Notes: generated from the letters alone by a model not told the origin. Positions 43,693-56,248 are shown, counted from the first letter of the stretch. The stretch: DNA of 64,000 nt from Paramyrothecium sp. XJ0827 (GCA_020881915.1 JAJFPB010000009.1:806001-870000), one strand, 5' to 3'. Numbers and translations: made by a program.

Positions 43693-46600
43693 CTAACCCG
43701 AATCGTTGGAAGTGACGCCTAATCCCAACTCCAACTTGCGCCAGGTTATATCAGCGTCATCCACCAGGCCGTTTGTGCAGAACTTGAACTCGCGATACAT
43801 CCCTTCTAGTGTCTCCCCGATGTCCACCTCCTCCGCGATTTTCGAGTCAGTGGCAAGTTCAAGTACTCGGCTATCGACCGCGAACTTTGGCTTTGGCTTA
43901 TCATGTTGAAGATATGCCATGATGTTCTTAGCGATATCATCAAATGGTTCCTGTGCCAACACTCGATAGCACGTCAAGTTCCCATCATCATCAAAAATAA
44001 CGAGTCTCATCCTAGGTGGCGAAATGATGCCACCCTCAAGAAAATCTTGGACCTCCTGAGGGACTGACTGAGCATCACTGAAATCCGCAGCAAGGCTGGC
44101 TATGAGAAGCCGCACGAGAAAGATTAGAGTAACCTCCCAAACCACATTCACGATGTGTGGCCCCATCCATAATTCATTAGGCATCCGCCTTCTACCATTC
44201 TCGAGGCTGAACAATGTTGTCAATCGTTGCATCTGTACTTGACTTGTACTACTGAGCTTTCCGAACAACAACGTAGTTTCTTGCAAATCCGGACACGACG
44301 AAGCCATTGCCAACACAAGATCTAGAATATGAATGCCATAATAGCAGAGATTTAAGCCGAGAAGCTTGGCGGGATAGGGCGAATATCTCTGAACGACGCC
44401 CTCGTATAGCCACTCTTTAAAGAATGTGCTTTTACGGACGACTTCTCTGCGGGACTGACACGAATGCCTGAGACAACCCACTGCGACTACAGTGGGAAGA
44501 TGCGGATCTTCACCCATTTCCAGCAATGCCTTGATGACCTTTGGCGACGTCCGAAATTGATGAATCCCCATGATTGTGTTCGAGAAAATCCTTGAGATAG
44601 CGCTTGATTTGAGATGTTTATGAGAATGAACCACAAACTGTTCCAGACTGGGAACCGCTGCGGCCATTTGCAAAAAATGAGGTTGCCAAAATAACATTTT
44701 ACCGGGTGGAGATAGATACCCATGTTCATATGCTTGCTGAACAATATGAAAAGTCCTTGTATACGAAACCTTTTCTGATGATTTAATAAGGGCCACTTGC
44801 TGGCCTAGAGCACCTAGAAAACCGTCCACGGAAAGGCGAATATCAAAATTTTGGGCCAAGACCATAGACATGCACACTAGGCCCTCCAGAAAAGCCGGCT
44901 GTGAGTCGTAATATGAATTTTGGGAATATTTCAGAATGCTTTGTCCGGCTTCCGTGTGAAGCAAAAAATCGTGTGCTGTTCGATGAACAAACACAACGCT
45001 TTTTGTGATGTCAATCAGAGACTTTTTCGCCTCTCCAGTGTAGCGGTAATAAACGTCTCTCTCTCTGTGGCGCGTAGACTGTACTCTGCTTCGAAAATCA
45101 AGAAGACCCGCACAACGAACGAGAATGTCGCGTTCCAAATCACTACAGGCATCCAGAACCTCTGGAAGGGTTACGGAACTTGCATGAGTGCAGAGTTTGT
45201 CTCGAAAGGGCTTGTTCTTCATGCACATTATGAGAAGGACAGAAGGTTCCTTGGGACCCGCAGCATCATCGTGCCTGAGGATCGCCCGGGGCATTTTGTT
45301 AAGTGCTAAGCGAAAATACTCTGCAGCAGCCTTCCGGTAGATTGGTTGGTGGTGATTCAGTCGTTGCCACATATCAGTGTACAGATCTGTGAGTTCGGAT
45401 GGGAGCTGTTGCAAACGCAAGAGGAGTTCGTCCTCCTTGTCCAAGTTTCTTGCACCGTCTACAACACTATTTGTAGCAAGGCAAAGCCAAAGAAACACCC
45501 CTTCGGCTTTGTGTACGAGAAGACTGACTAGCAGACCAGCTGTAGCCTTGGAGATGATGCCCTTCTCCTTGAAGGGTTTCAAGCAATCTTCAGCGTATTT
45601 CCGCATGTCCGACATTGTGAGCTGCTCGATTCTGAGGGACGGAATGCTTAGTACATTGAGTTGCTGGGAAATCTCTGGCTCTGCACGGCTGGCAAGGCAC
45701 AATTTGACGTTTGGCTGTTCTGCTAACGTTTGGACCAGGTCCATGAGTTTCTTGGGTCCATCTCGTGCGCATACTTCGTCCAGTCCATCGACAAAAATGC
45801 AGAAGTGCCAGGAACCTTCCGCGACGATGTAGAATAATAAATCGCGTAGGTCGTGTACGGACCAGTCGTGGGGGGAGGACTTTGAAGGAGCATCAGCGAA
45901 GTGTTTGAGCACGTCCGCAATGATGCTTTCATTTCCATCAAGAGCTTGGTAGATGAGAGAACAGAGGAAACCCTTGATGCTGTTTTGAGGGCGAGACCCG
46001 ATTTTCCAAAAGAAGTGAAAAATAATCTTGAACCTAGAACTCCAGCCAGACAAAAGCTCTGACGTGTTCTTGTTTCGTATGATGAACTTCATCAAAGTGC
46101 TTTTCCCGGATCCTGGCTTACCGCGAATCCAGAATATCGAGGCTTGTGACTGTAGCCAACAGACGAGACCCCTCCATTTAGGAATGAGTTGGGCATCTTC
46201 TATTTGGCTCATTTTCCTCGCAAAATTATTGATGTCAGCGTCCGCAGTGACCGAGTCCCTGACCTCGCTACTCCTGGTATGAGTGACGTCTTGCTCCAGA
46301 GCATGAGAAATGTCCGCAGGGGAACCCTGTGAAGTAGGCTGATGAGGATATATATTAGTAGCATGGCCACGAGTAGATTTATCGTAGGAAGTAAGGATGC
46401 GCTCAAATGTAGCGTCCCGAGGGTCTGTGACGTCGTTATAGCGCTGATTCATCTCCTGACACTTGAAGCTTCCAAGTAGACGTTCGTGCTGGCTCTTTGT
46501 AGCTGTATCCAAGCTATAATTTTTAAGCTCAGAAGTGACATGCTGGTTGATTATGGTCTGTGACTTGACTCTTTCTGACGTGAAGTGGGCACGAGATAGC

Positions 46601-47219
46601 ATGGATTCACTCGTAACCAAATTCTTGAGATCACTGTTTCCTTGAGCAATTTGAAGAACTAGGACTTGTACATCGCTTGCAAGATCTCGAAAGAACTTGC
46701 TTTGTTGCAGCTCAATGGCCTTATTCTGTGAGCTGTTGGGTATTGGTCAATGGCTTGGTCAAGCGGAGGAGAGGCGCCAGGGAAAAGATACCATAGCTGA
46801 GAGACTAAGTGAGTTTGCATCATGTCCTGATGCTTTCTGAGTGCCAAGTCCAGGCGTTGAAGATTGCCCTGATGTTTCATAGAACGCAGAGCACCACGGA
46901 CTGCTCTCGCAAATTTGCCTTTGGCATGCAAACCGCTGATGTACTTGACTTCGGATTCAAGTTCTTGCGCGGTGGCCTGGCATTTTCTCGCCATCTCCAA
47001 CGTCTCAATGTCAGACGCAGACATGGCTGAGCTTGCGGAGCAACGAGCTTCAACACGCTCCATGGCTGCTCTGAGAAGCTTCGCATAGGCCTCAAGGTCT
47101 TGGTCTGAGGTGGGCCTGTCATTGTATACTTTTATGCACAGAGAGACAACGCTCACTGCGAAAGTTGCGAGTTGAATGACGGCGCTTGCTGCGCCAAGGG
47201 CCTCGAAGCCAGTGGCCAT
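43693..47219 (-). CDS. NACHT-type STAND protein (fungal NLR-like), about 1155 aa
   Basis: Two exons: 47219-46792 and 46732-43693, with a 59-bp intron (ATGGTATCT donor, CCCAACAG acceptor). Residues 1-150 (MATGFEALGAASAVIQLATF ...) fit the fungal STAND N-terminal domain family. The NACHT core has a Walker A motif GKPGSGKST at about residues 347-355 and a Walker B motif FVDGLDEV at about 456-463, then LCLASRAEPEISQQL, a sensor-1-like segment. The C-terminal 500 residues are helical but show no WD40, ankyrin or TPR repeats. In fungi such proteins act in heterokaryon incompatibility and self/non-self recognition, and some trigger regulated cell death. That role is family knowledge, not shown here. 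An in-frame ATG at 47420 would add 67 residues; 47219 is preferred because the domain begins there. Confidence 0.88.
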
Positions 47220-48789
47220 TGTACGCAAATGCGGCCCTTCTGTATTCGGACTGTCGATGTCTCGAGTTTGCAAGAGAGTTTCGTTAACGGCTGACAGTAA
47301 GGCACAGGTTGGGTGCCTTGTCTCCGCGCGCTTCGCCACATTCACACCCACCAATCGTGGAATTCTGCACTTTGAACATGCATGGCCACTTTCGACAGTA
47401 CGAGATAAACTGTGTTGCATGCTTCACTAGAATGGTACCATAAGATTTGTGAGGATAATACTACCCTAGGGTCGCCTCCAAAATCTCTTTGGCTGCCGGC
47501 ATGCCTTACATTATCGTAAAATGATTCCTGAACAGCCTGTGGGATAAATTGCCAGTCGGACTGGGGGCGTTTTTCACCGTCTGTTCTCCTCCAATGGCAT
47601 GAGTCTCGATCCCGATGATAGCATCCTAATCGTCGTATCTCTTGTTCTTATTGACATCTCATTCAATTGTCAATCATGGAGAGCCTGCATCCCTAAACAC
47701 CGCTATAGAGGCAACGTAGGCTGGGCAATGTCATTTTACGTCCATTGCACGCTGCACGTCGCATACGAACTGCCGGCTTGGCTTTCGTCCTTTTTGGCTC
47801 AGTGTCTGGGCATAGACTATGTTTAGGCTTCTGACATGCGCTATTCCCCGAAGACAAATCCTTGCCCCAGCAAGCGAAAACGTGAGGTTGGCCCGGCCAC
47901 GCCGCTGTTGGCAGCGTCGGATCCTGGCTGTCACGCATGCTTCGAGGAACTGCCGGAAAGCTTGGTTTTTAGTGGCTGGCATTATGAGACACTTCTGGAA
48001 TTCCAGATTCGACATGGGCTGCCTCATCAGCGACATCCTTGGGCTAGCTGCGCACGGCTCATTTCCTTTCATCCTCGCATACTCGACTGGGGGAGCTGCG
48101 GAGGTAACCTTCCGATCTCATACTCGACCCAATCGTTTCCAGTATTTAGATTGATACTGAATAAGCCGTGTCGAAATGTTCCATCCTCGGTCTCGTTCGG
48201 ACTCAACTCTGAAGCAATCGCAACCAGTGTGCTGGTGACAGGTCATGTTCCCCATAAAAACCCGCACATGAGTAACGGGACCGTGGAGGGATCAAAGGAC
48301 GCTCGGCCATACCGCGTCCCTCCTTGCATGCCGAAAAGCAAGCACTGCATTTGTGCTGAATCTGTAGGAAATGGTCTGAGCCGTCTTCACGAAAGCAGAT
48401 GCGCACGCGCATGCAGCTTGTCAGGGCCACGAATGAAAGATACGGACTTGGGGCAATGAAAGTCAACGGCATAATAACCAGCTCGTCGCTGGCTTGGAGA
48501 ACGGGCCATACTATTACTGAACTAGCGATGCTACCATGCCCACTCGGGTTTTCCTGTCAGGGGTGCTTTATTTAAAATATGCAAGCAAACCCTGCACGCT
48601 TCGTGCTTTAAATGAGAATGGGCGCTTACTCGCTTTACCAGGGCCACGGTCAAGGGCTGAAAGACTGAATATGGGCGAGAGTGGCGCTCAATTCTTTTGC
48701 CATGGACCTATATAGGAAGAGGAAGTCAGCCATGCGTGCCGACGCATTTGTCTGTTGGAGGCATCGCGTTCGCTGATCGTCAAGTCAAC
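47220..48789. other. 1.57 kb between NACHT gene and fungalysin, no convincing gene
   Basis: A 207-codon plus frame at 47836-48459 lacks protein character and overlaps an open opposite frame. A TATA box near 48709 belongs to the fungalysin promoter. Confidence 0.5.
48709..48715 (+). promoter_or_regulatory. TATA box of the fungalysin gene
   Basis: TATATAG about 75 bp before the ATG at 48790, in the right place for a highly regulated fungal promoter. Confidence 0.55.
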
Positions 48790-50909
48790 ATGTATTCTGC
48801 AATTCTGCTAAGCCTGCTGGGCGCCACGCTGCCCGTCTGTGTCAGTGCCGGCCGTGTCAATCCTACTGACTTTCGCCTGAAGTCGAGCCCTGGATACGTC
48901 AAGTCTGCGAGCGTTGCATCCAACCCTGCGCTGAGGCTCCTGAAGAGGAGCGATTATGTGGAGACGGCGACTGAAGTGGTTCAACATCTGGCACCCAATG
49001 CAACCTATCGTTTGGTGAAGGACCACTATGTTGGTACGAATGGCGTAGCGCATTTGCATTTCCAGCAGACCGCCAATGGGTTTGACATCAAGAACGCCGT
49101 CTTTGACATTAACGTGCGTCCTCAAAATTGTCCCTCGTGTGGTGCGGGCGAACCCGTCTAACTTTGTAACCAGGTCGGCAAAGACGGGTCTGTCTTCTCT
49201 TACAGCAACGCTTTCTTCTCAGGTGAGGTGCCAGACAAGGCTTCGTCACGGAAGCGTGCTGTCTTGAACCCTAAGAAAGCTCTCGAGACTGCTTCCCAGG
49301 TCCTTGACTTATCAATCTCTGGAGGCTCAGTCAAGGATGCAGGGGCCAACGGCGAGTACTACACCTTTCGAGGCGCAGCCGGCACCGTTGAGACTCCCGA
49401 GGCAAGGCTTGTTTACGTCGTCAAGCCAGATGGCGAGCTTGGCTTAGTATGGGCTGTCAAGACTAGATCCGTCAACGACTACCTGGTCTCCTACGTCGAT
49501 GCAACGACCGAATCGGAACCCGAGATCTATGGCGTGGTCGACTACATCAACCATGCTGGCTATGAGGTTTAGTATGCCATCCATCGCCGCAGGTAATCCG
49601 TTGTTCAGATGCTAACCACTTCCGCAAGTCCCTGGGGTATAAATGACCCGAGTGACGGCAAACGCGTGTACGTCAACAACCCGACAGACCCCGCCGCCTC
49701 TAAGAGCGGATGGCATAAATATCCTGGCATGCCCAGAGGATACGAGGACAGAACAATCGGCAACAACATAGATTCTGGTTCAGTCCCAACCGCACTAGTT
49801 ATATTTGGTCACAACAAGAAGGGGAACTTCTCCTTCCCATACGCCCCAGACGCGAATCCTCCTGCCGACTCTGCAGCAGCAGCGGCCACACAGATGTTCT
49901 ACATTACCAACATGTGCCATGATCTCTACTACCTACTGGGTTGGACACCGGCAGCTGGTAATTTGCAGGAGACAAACCATGGGGAGGGCGGCAGAGAAGG
50001 CGACAGTTTGATCGTTCGCACACTGCATTATAGCGAGAAAAACAACGGCCAGTTTGAGCAGTCCATTGATGGACAAAGGTCATACCTGACAATGCGCCTT
50101 TTCGACAAGACGAATCCCATGAGAGATGCATCTTTCGACAATGGCTTTCTGATTCATGAATATACACATGGGTGTAAGTTGCACTTCGGCATTCTGCTTG
50201 AGCATCTAAGATACCACATCTAATAGGGCACAGTGTCGGGACGGCTAACTGGAGGCCCATTGAACGCCAATTGTCTCAACTCTTGGGAGGCCGACGGCAT
50301 GGCCGAGGGCTGGAGTGATCTTTTTGCAGCCGCCATCATGCTCAAGCCAAATGAGACGCGGGAAACGGCGACATACGGCTTCGCGGCTTGGCCTTTGAAC
50401 TTGACTGCGACGGAGACGAAGCCGAAAACAGCACGGCTTGTGCTCTACTCGACTGACACTACAGTCAACCCGTGGACTTACTCCAAGGTGAACTCCCTGG
50501 GCAGAGTTCACGAGGTTGGCACCGCATGGGCGACTATGCTCTACGATGTTATGTGGAACCTGATCGACAAGTACGGCCGGACGAACCAGACATTTCCGAC
50601 ATTCTTGGACGGAATACCCACGGACGGCAAATACTTGACACTGAAGCTGCTTGTGGATGCCATGGCTCTGTAAGTCGGCCCAACTGCCCAACTTGACTTA
50701 GCACTCGGCACTAACCAGCTGAAAGGCAACCCTGTAACCCGACATTTGTCCAGGCCCGCGACGCCATTCTAGACGCTGACCTGGCGCTGACCGGTGGAGC
50801 CAATCGCTGCGAGATTTGGAGAGGCTTCGCGAAGCGTGGTCTGGGAGAAGGTGCTGTCTTTGCTGAGACGAACCGTGTCGATGATTTTGTGGTTCCTAGC
50901 GATTGTTGA
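48790..50909 (+). CDS. Fungalysin, extracellular elastinolytic metalloprotease (M36), 628 aa
   Basis: Five exons: 48790-49113, 49174-49571, 49629-50173, 50234-50669 and 50726-50909, introns 56-60 bp. The signal peptide is [21 protein letters not shown] propeptide follows to about residue 242, and the mature enzyme begins near [14 protein letters not shown]. The zinc motif H417-E418-Y-T-H421 continues as GLSGRLTGG, and E447 in GMAEGWSD is the third ligand. All are intact, so the protease should be active after prodomain removal. An in-frame TAG at 49570-49572 is bypassed by the TTTA/GTATGC donor at 49571/49572, which restores the YEVYPWG motif. Family members degrade host or substrate proteins outside the cell. 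Many Sordariomycetes have one or a few copies. Confidence 0.95.
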
Positions 50910-51203
50910 ACTATTGCTTGTAGTGAAAGCGTGAAGCAAATGAAGTGGCGTACGTCCTCCGGCTAATCGGCTCAGCATGGCGTTTTCAGGCTGCAACCTC
51001 TTGCACAGGCACAGAGACCATTTCATTCGGAACACAGTGTTTGAGTATTATGCTTTTCCCCGAGTATATTTTGTGATATCAATGTACATAAAACTCCAAA
51101 AATTTTCGCAAATGCTATGTCGTAAAAACATGCCGTTCATCCCTCTATTTCGCACTCAGCCCTCGGTTCATGGACGCCATAATGCATGCTCAATGCTAAA
51201 GAC
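50910..51203. other. Convergent region, fungalysin and sidA
   Basis: 294 bp between the two stop codons; AT-rich with no gene, presumably polyadenylation signals of both. Confidence 0.6.
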
Positions 51204-52964
51204 TCAATACTTCTTCTTCTCCTGGCCAAAGATGGAGTTGACAATCTCTCCTGACCTCGTGGCAATGACGGACAGCAAGGTGTCGCTCACCTGCAACTGG
51301 TTAGCATCGAATCTTAAAGCCGTCAACGGGAAAGGTGACTTACGCCGTGCGTTCCCTCGCACAAGCCCTGCAGCCAAATACCAGAGTCCTCAGACACTGT
51401 GCCGGGCGTGTACTTTACGCGGTAGTCGCGGCTTACGGCCATCTTTCGCTCGCCCTCCTCGGTGGCGACGTTCCAGCCAGCAATGCCCTTGCGGTACTCG
51501 TTGTTGCTGGGAGCAGCCTTGGGCAGCAGGTTCCAAGTGTCCTTGAGCATGTCGACGTGGGCACTGCGCTGGTAGCCGGTGGCGGCGATGATCAGGTCGG
51601 CATCGATGGCTTCTTCGCTGCTGAGATCGACGTAGTCTTCTAGGCCGTGGTCCTGGGAGATGCGCTGAACCTTGACCTCGACAGCGTCGCCATGGGGCTC
51701 GATGCTGGTGACTTGCCTAGTTGCCATGATACGGTGGGGCCACTTGGTCTCGTCGTGGCCAATTTGCCTCATTTGGTCGTACATCTTCTCATACAGCTCC
51801 TCAATAAGGTTCAAGCGAACGACGCCGTAGTTGGTGGCGCGAACCTCAGCAAGGAAACCCTGGCGCGATCGAGGCGACCTAGGGTACAGGTTGTCGACAA
51901 ACTCAGGGTTGAAGACCGAATTGACGCTGTAATTGAATGAGAAAGCTGGGTAAACCGGCATGGAGAGTTGAGACTTACAAGGGAGAGTCGTCACTAGGCT
52001 TGAGGAATTCTTGCCTCATTACAAGCCATGTCTGAGAGTTGGGGTACAAGTGCTGGATGTTGCTGAAGATCTCAGCTGCGCTCTGCCCGGCACCGACCAC
52101 AACAACCTTGTAGGGAGCCGATGACTTGGGGAGCAATTGAGAGACGAGATGGGCGTATTGTGAAGAGTGGATGACTCGTGGGTGCTTCATGGGGAAGCTC
52201 TTGGGAAGTGCAGGCTGTCCTCCCGTGGCCAGCAGCACGTGGCGACCGCGGTATGAGTCAATCTGACCAGTCTTGACATTCTGCGCCTGGACGGTGAAGC
52301 TCTTGACAGCGCCGCTAGAGGTCTTGGACTCAGGCGATACCGAGACAACCTGGCTGTTGTAGCGCACCAGCTCATCGAAGAACGAAGAGCACCAGCGTAG
52401 GTAATCCTCGTACTCGTTCCGGGCGGGCAAGAAAGTGCTCAAGTTGGTAAACTCCACCAGCCTACCTTGGCGATGCAAGTAGTTCAGGAAGGTGAACTCG
52501 GAGCGAGGGTCCCGCAGGGTGGCCAGGTCCTTGACGAAGGAGATTTGCATCTTGGCGCCCTGAAGCAGCATTCCGGCGTGCCAAGCGAACTGGGCCTGCT
52601 TCTCCAGGAACAGGACCTTGGGCACGGATCCGTCAGGACGCAGCTTTCGGCCAGACGCCAATGCGTCGTGCAGCGCGACGGCAACTCCAAGACTGGCTGG
52701 GCCGTAACCGACGCAGATGAGGTCGTACTCTGGCTCAGACTCGGTGGGCGCAGTCAGGTACTGCGACCGTTCCCTGTGGACTCGGGGCCTCCTCGCCTGC
52801 TCGTGGTGGCCATGGCCATTTGTGAGCGATACAGCAGGGGCAGCAGATGAGTGAGAGTATCCGTTGCTGTGTCCATTCGCGCCGTTAGTGCTGGTGCCGT
52901 TGGTGGGGATGGCGCGAACAACGTCGGCCTCGTCGTTCAGAGCGACCTCGCTGTGTGGTGACAT
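51204..52964 (-). CDS. sidA: L-ornithine N5-monooxygenase, siderophore biosynthesis (551 aa)
   Basis: Three exons: 52964-51979, 51926-51344 and 51290-51204, introns 52-53 bp. The N-terminus is Ser/Asn/His-rich and disordered to about residue 68, then the FAD-binding motif GYGPASLG (86-93), the substrate-binding block [20 protein letters not shown] (about 124-143), the NADPH motif GAGQSAAE (291-298), [19 protein letters not shown] across intron 1, and the ATGY motif at 444-447. This is the SidA family, which hydroxylates L-ornithine on N5 with FAD, NADPH and O2 as the committed step to hydroxamate siderophores. It is divergent to the NRPS, with putative SreA sites between. An 11-C run lies just upstream of the start codon. 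Confidence 0.97.
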
Positions 52965-52970
52965 GATTTT

Positions 52971-52981
52971 GGGGGGGGGGG
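52971..52981 (-). repeat. Homopolymer of 11 C (G on plus) in the sidA leader
   Basis: A run of 11 G on the plus strand, 7 bp upstream of the sidA ATG. It will read as poly-C in the mRNA, and length variation is plausible. Confidence 0.8.
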
Positions 52982-54273
52982 AAGGCAATGCCTCTTGGTA
53001 TATCAAAATGGAAAAAAAGGGGGAAGAAGATGTCTTTTTGGTCTGCGCTGGTAGCTTTGGTATCACGAAGTTGAGGCTCGCGGTCGTGGTCGTGCGCCCC
53101 CAGTCTATGACGGTGACTTTACGTGGATCCGGGTGTGGTAGCTATTGCAGGGGAAAACGGAACAATGTCAGCAAATGGATGACGTCGACTTGTCCAGAAG
53201 CTCGGTTGGGTTCAGCGTTTCCGTGCCTTGCAGCTTGAATTTTGCCGCGAAGGAAATGTAGGCGCCACAAGGTCTCACTGTTGGAGTTAGAAAGTGTGGT
53301 GGTTGTGCCTTGTTGGTTGGCGTTGGACGGGTCAGATCTATAACGATCCGGTGCTGCAGCCTCTAGTAAAGCCCGAGGAAATAGCTCACTCGTACTGCCA
53401 CGTAGGGGTTGTGGGTTCCCAGAAAAGTGAGCAGTAACTTTTGCTTGCACACCCGATGCTGTGCAGGGAGATTAAGTTAAGTATTGGGCCAGACTTGGAG
53501 GGTGGGAGAGGAGATTGGAACTTGGCAAGAAGACAGTTGACGTCTGTTCCACAAGAGGAGGCGGCGGCGGGATGCAACCATTAATATGTTTCTCGGCCGG
53601 CAAGGGGACAGAAATACTCTCATCTGATGGCCCAGATGACTTAGACCAGAAGCAGCCTTGAGTCACGTCTGCCCATCGCCGCATCTGCAACCGATGCCAA
53701 TCCCTCCACCCCCTGTCCTTACGCTCTTATGCCGGCGTTGGTGCAATGGGGCGTGGGGAGGGACGGGCTCGTCAAAGGGCTTGTACACCGAGACCAGCTC
53801 ATGATGGGCAGATTCTGCGGCCAGGGTACCCTCCCTCCATCAGGCACGAAATCTTTCCGCAAAGGGCTGTCTGCAACGACGGCCACATGTGGTCGCCCAC
53901 CAGCCTCCCCACATGGCATGCGTGTCAAAAAGGCGGTCGTCATATACCCTTGCTGCTAGGCTCACGATTCCAAGCTGAGACGAGTAAAAGATCAGGGTCC
54001 TCTGGGTCTTAGCTTTGAGCTCAATTCACATATGCTTCACGAGGTCCGGCATGGGGCCGTCTAGCAGTGGGGGAGCTGGAGTGGGAGTAAATGAATTTCG
54101 TCAGTCATAGCACGCAGATCTCTCATGCTAGCCACCTCTGGGCGGAGTGATCTTATGGCCTAGTCGCTCGCTAGCCTGCGACATCGCTGTCGTCGGACGA
54201 GGGGATTGGCGGAGGAGGGGACTAGCACCGCGATGACGGCCGGGGTGGAGGAGATGAAGAGATTATCTTTCGG

Positions 54274-54282
54274 ATCTGATAA
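54274..54282 (+). promoter_or_regulatory. SreA-type GATA site ATCTGATAA
   Basis: Exact match to ATCWGATAA, the reported consensus of the iron-dependent GATA repressor SreA and its orthologues. A TTATC lies 7 bp upstream. Confidence 0.65.
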
Positions 54283-54446
54283 CTCGGCAGACAAACGGGC
54301 TCGCGCCATCGAAGCTGTTAGACCGGGACGCATGGGCCGATGACCGGCTGGAGCACCCATTTCTGGACCCTCTGCCGCGGGGCGCTGGGGCAGGCGATTG
54401 GTTGACTGTGATACACGCCGGCGAGACATGGGTGGAGATGAGGGAA

Positions 54447-54455
54447 TTATCTGAT
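54447..54455 (-). promoter_or_regulatory. SreA-type GATA site ATCAGATAA (minus)
   Basis: TTATCTGAT on the plus strand, one base from the next site in opposite orientation. Confidence 0.65.
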
Positions 54456-54456
54456 G

Positions 54457-54465
54457 ATCTGATAA
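54457..54465 (+). promoter_or_regulatory. SreA-type GATA site ATCTGATAA
   Basis: Exact consensus; separated by one base from an inverted copy and by eight bases from a direct copy. Confidence 0.65.
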
Positions 54466-54473
54466 AATCACGG

Positions 54474-54482
54474 ATCAGATAA
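54474..54482 (+). promoter_or_regulatory. SreA-type GATA site ATCAGATAA
   Basis: Exact consensus; third member of the 36-bp cluster at 54447-54482. Confidence 0.65.
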
Positions 54483-56248
54483 CGAAAACCATGAGGGTTT
54501 TGCCGAGCCAGCAAACCGGGGTCCCAGCACGAGCCGCCACACCGTCACGGCCAAACCCTGCATCGTCTCCTGCGACAGGCCGGGGGCTTACGGTCAGAAG
54601 GGGACAAATTGGAAGGAGAGTGAAAAGTTTTTCTCAGTACCGATCCACAGCAATCTCGACTGCAGGGCCCCTTCGGGTACGATCGGTTCAGCCAGTCAAG
54701 TGCCGAGTTCCCGGCGATCACTGGGTTCTCGCTGCTCTTGGAGGGTTGAGGCGAGCAAGAAAAAGCAAAGAGACAGACGACTTACGGAATACATTGCTCT
54801 TCGTACCTTGGGGGGCAAACTGGGCCAATTGATCAGCGTCCAAGTCTGCAAAACAGGGCGAGAAGCTTCAAAGTCGTTTGGAGCGGCTGCATGTTGAGGA
54901 GCTGCAGCAGGCCAGCGCTAAGGTATGCCGTTTCTGAGCTGTCACTCTAATTGTTTGAACCTTTCACAAGCTTCCCAACCGGGTAATTAGTGCTTCGTAT
55001 CAAGAAGTTTGGGGGATTTTGCTCCGTGCGAAGCAGGAACCCTGGAGCCTGCATCTCACCTTGCCGAGTTCATGTGCTTCGGCGAAGCCTGCTATGCCTC
55101 GGCTTGCCCTCCTTTACTCTTGACGAATTGGCCCGCAGAGACAGGTACAAAAGGGAAGCGGCATTTGCTCACGAAGACATGGCTGATCGGGCCCCGTCTA
55201 GAGATGCCCTAGTCCGCCTTGCTGTGCGTTAAATTGTGGGCTGTTGTTGGGTCGAGCCCGTGGACTGAACTCAAGTCCCCACCACCGTCCACAAAGCGAA
55301 TTGGGCAGCTACAATAGTCTAACTGCCTGGTATGTGCTCAAGCTCTTAAATCCTTGTGCTTCCGGCAACATGGTAAGACGCGCCTGATCCTCGCAAATCA
55401 TGAGGCTGTCCGCCTGAGCACAAGTACCCGGTTGTTGTAGCCATGTGCCGAGTTCATGATTCAGCTTCATGATTCCCCCCACGGACTGAAATGTGCCCCT
55501 CTCTACGTCAGTCGTGACGTTATGGTCGACGACTAAAAAGGCGCTATTCTCGGCCACAGCCGTGGTTTCATAATTTAGTGACAAATATCATCCTCCGGCA
55601 CCGATTGCCTTGTCACACAGCTGTCCCTCCACCCGGGCGTCCGACCGATTTACCTCCGTTAGTAGCAGGTAGTTAATGTAGGTAGCTCTCGATATGCATA
55701 AGTGATTCGCTTCTCCAATCAATGACAGCACGTCTCTTGTTCACAACCACGTTTCGCCCCAGCCTAACGCGTGCGCTGACCTCACGCTGATTAATTCCAC
55801 TGCTCTCATAGGTTGGCGTCTCCACCACCATCGTGATATCTTCATTGAATCGATCTCATCAGCTGGGCAGTGGGGATCAATAGCATGCGATGCAAACAAA
55901 TTGAGCTCTCATCATTGGCCGAGTCACCCACCCACCTGCTGCCGCATCCCACGTCTGCCTTGCTGGGGAGTTCGCATTGCCTGCCGCGAATCACCGGAAG
56001 GAAAAGAGCTCTTTCGAGAAGGCTGGACCCCTGCGTTGATGGATGGCACGCTGCAAGGGGCTCTGAATCGTGAAAGGACATCTAGCTACTAGTAGGAGGT
56101 TCTCCGTGCGGCACTAACCAGCAGCTTACTGTCCAACTAGAGACAACGCGGCATACACAACCAATATGCTGACGACGAAAAGACATCGATAACATAGACG
56201 CGTTCGAATTTTGCGACACTCTCCAAATCAGCCGGCCCAGGACACATA

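Larger units (their letters stand above)
52965..56248. promoter_or_regulatory. Divergent control region between sidA and the NRPS
   Basis: 3284 bp with no recognisable gene between the two divergent siderophore starts. Four exact ATCWGATAA sites lie in a 209-bp segment (54274-54482), about 1.3-1.5 kb from sidA and 1.8-2.0 kb from the NRPS. A poly-G tract at 52971-52981 lies in the sidA leader. Short frames elsewhere are not supported. Confidence 0.7.

Noticed and set aside
47836..48459. 207-codon plus-strand frame between the NACHT gene and fungalysin
   Set aside because: Residue order looks random, no domain, and the opposite strand is open too; lies in a promoter region.
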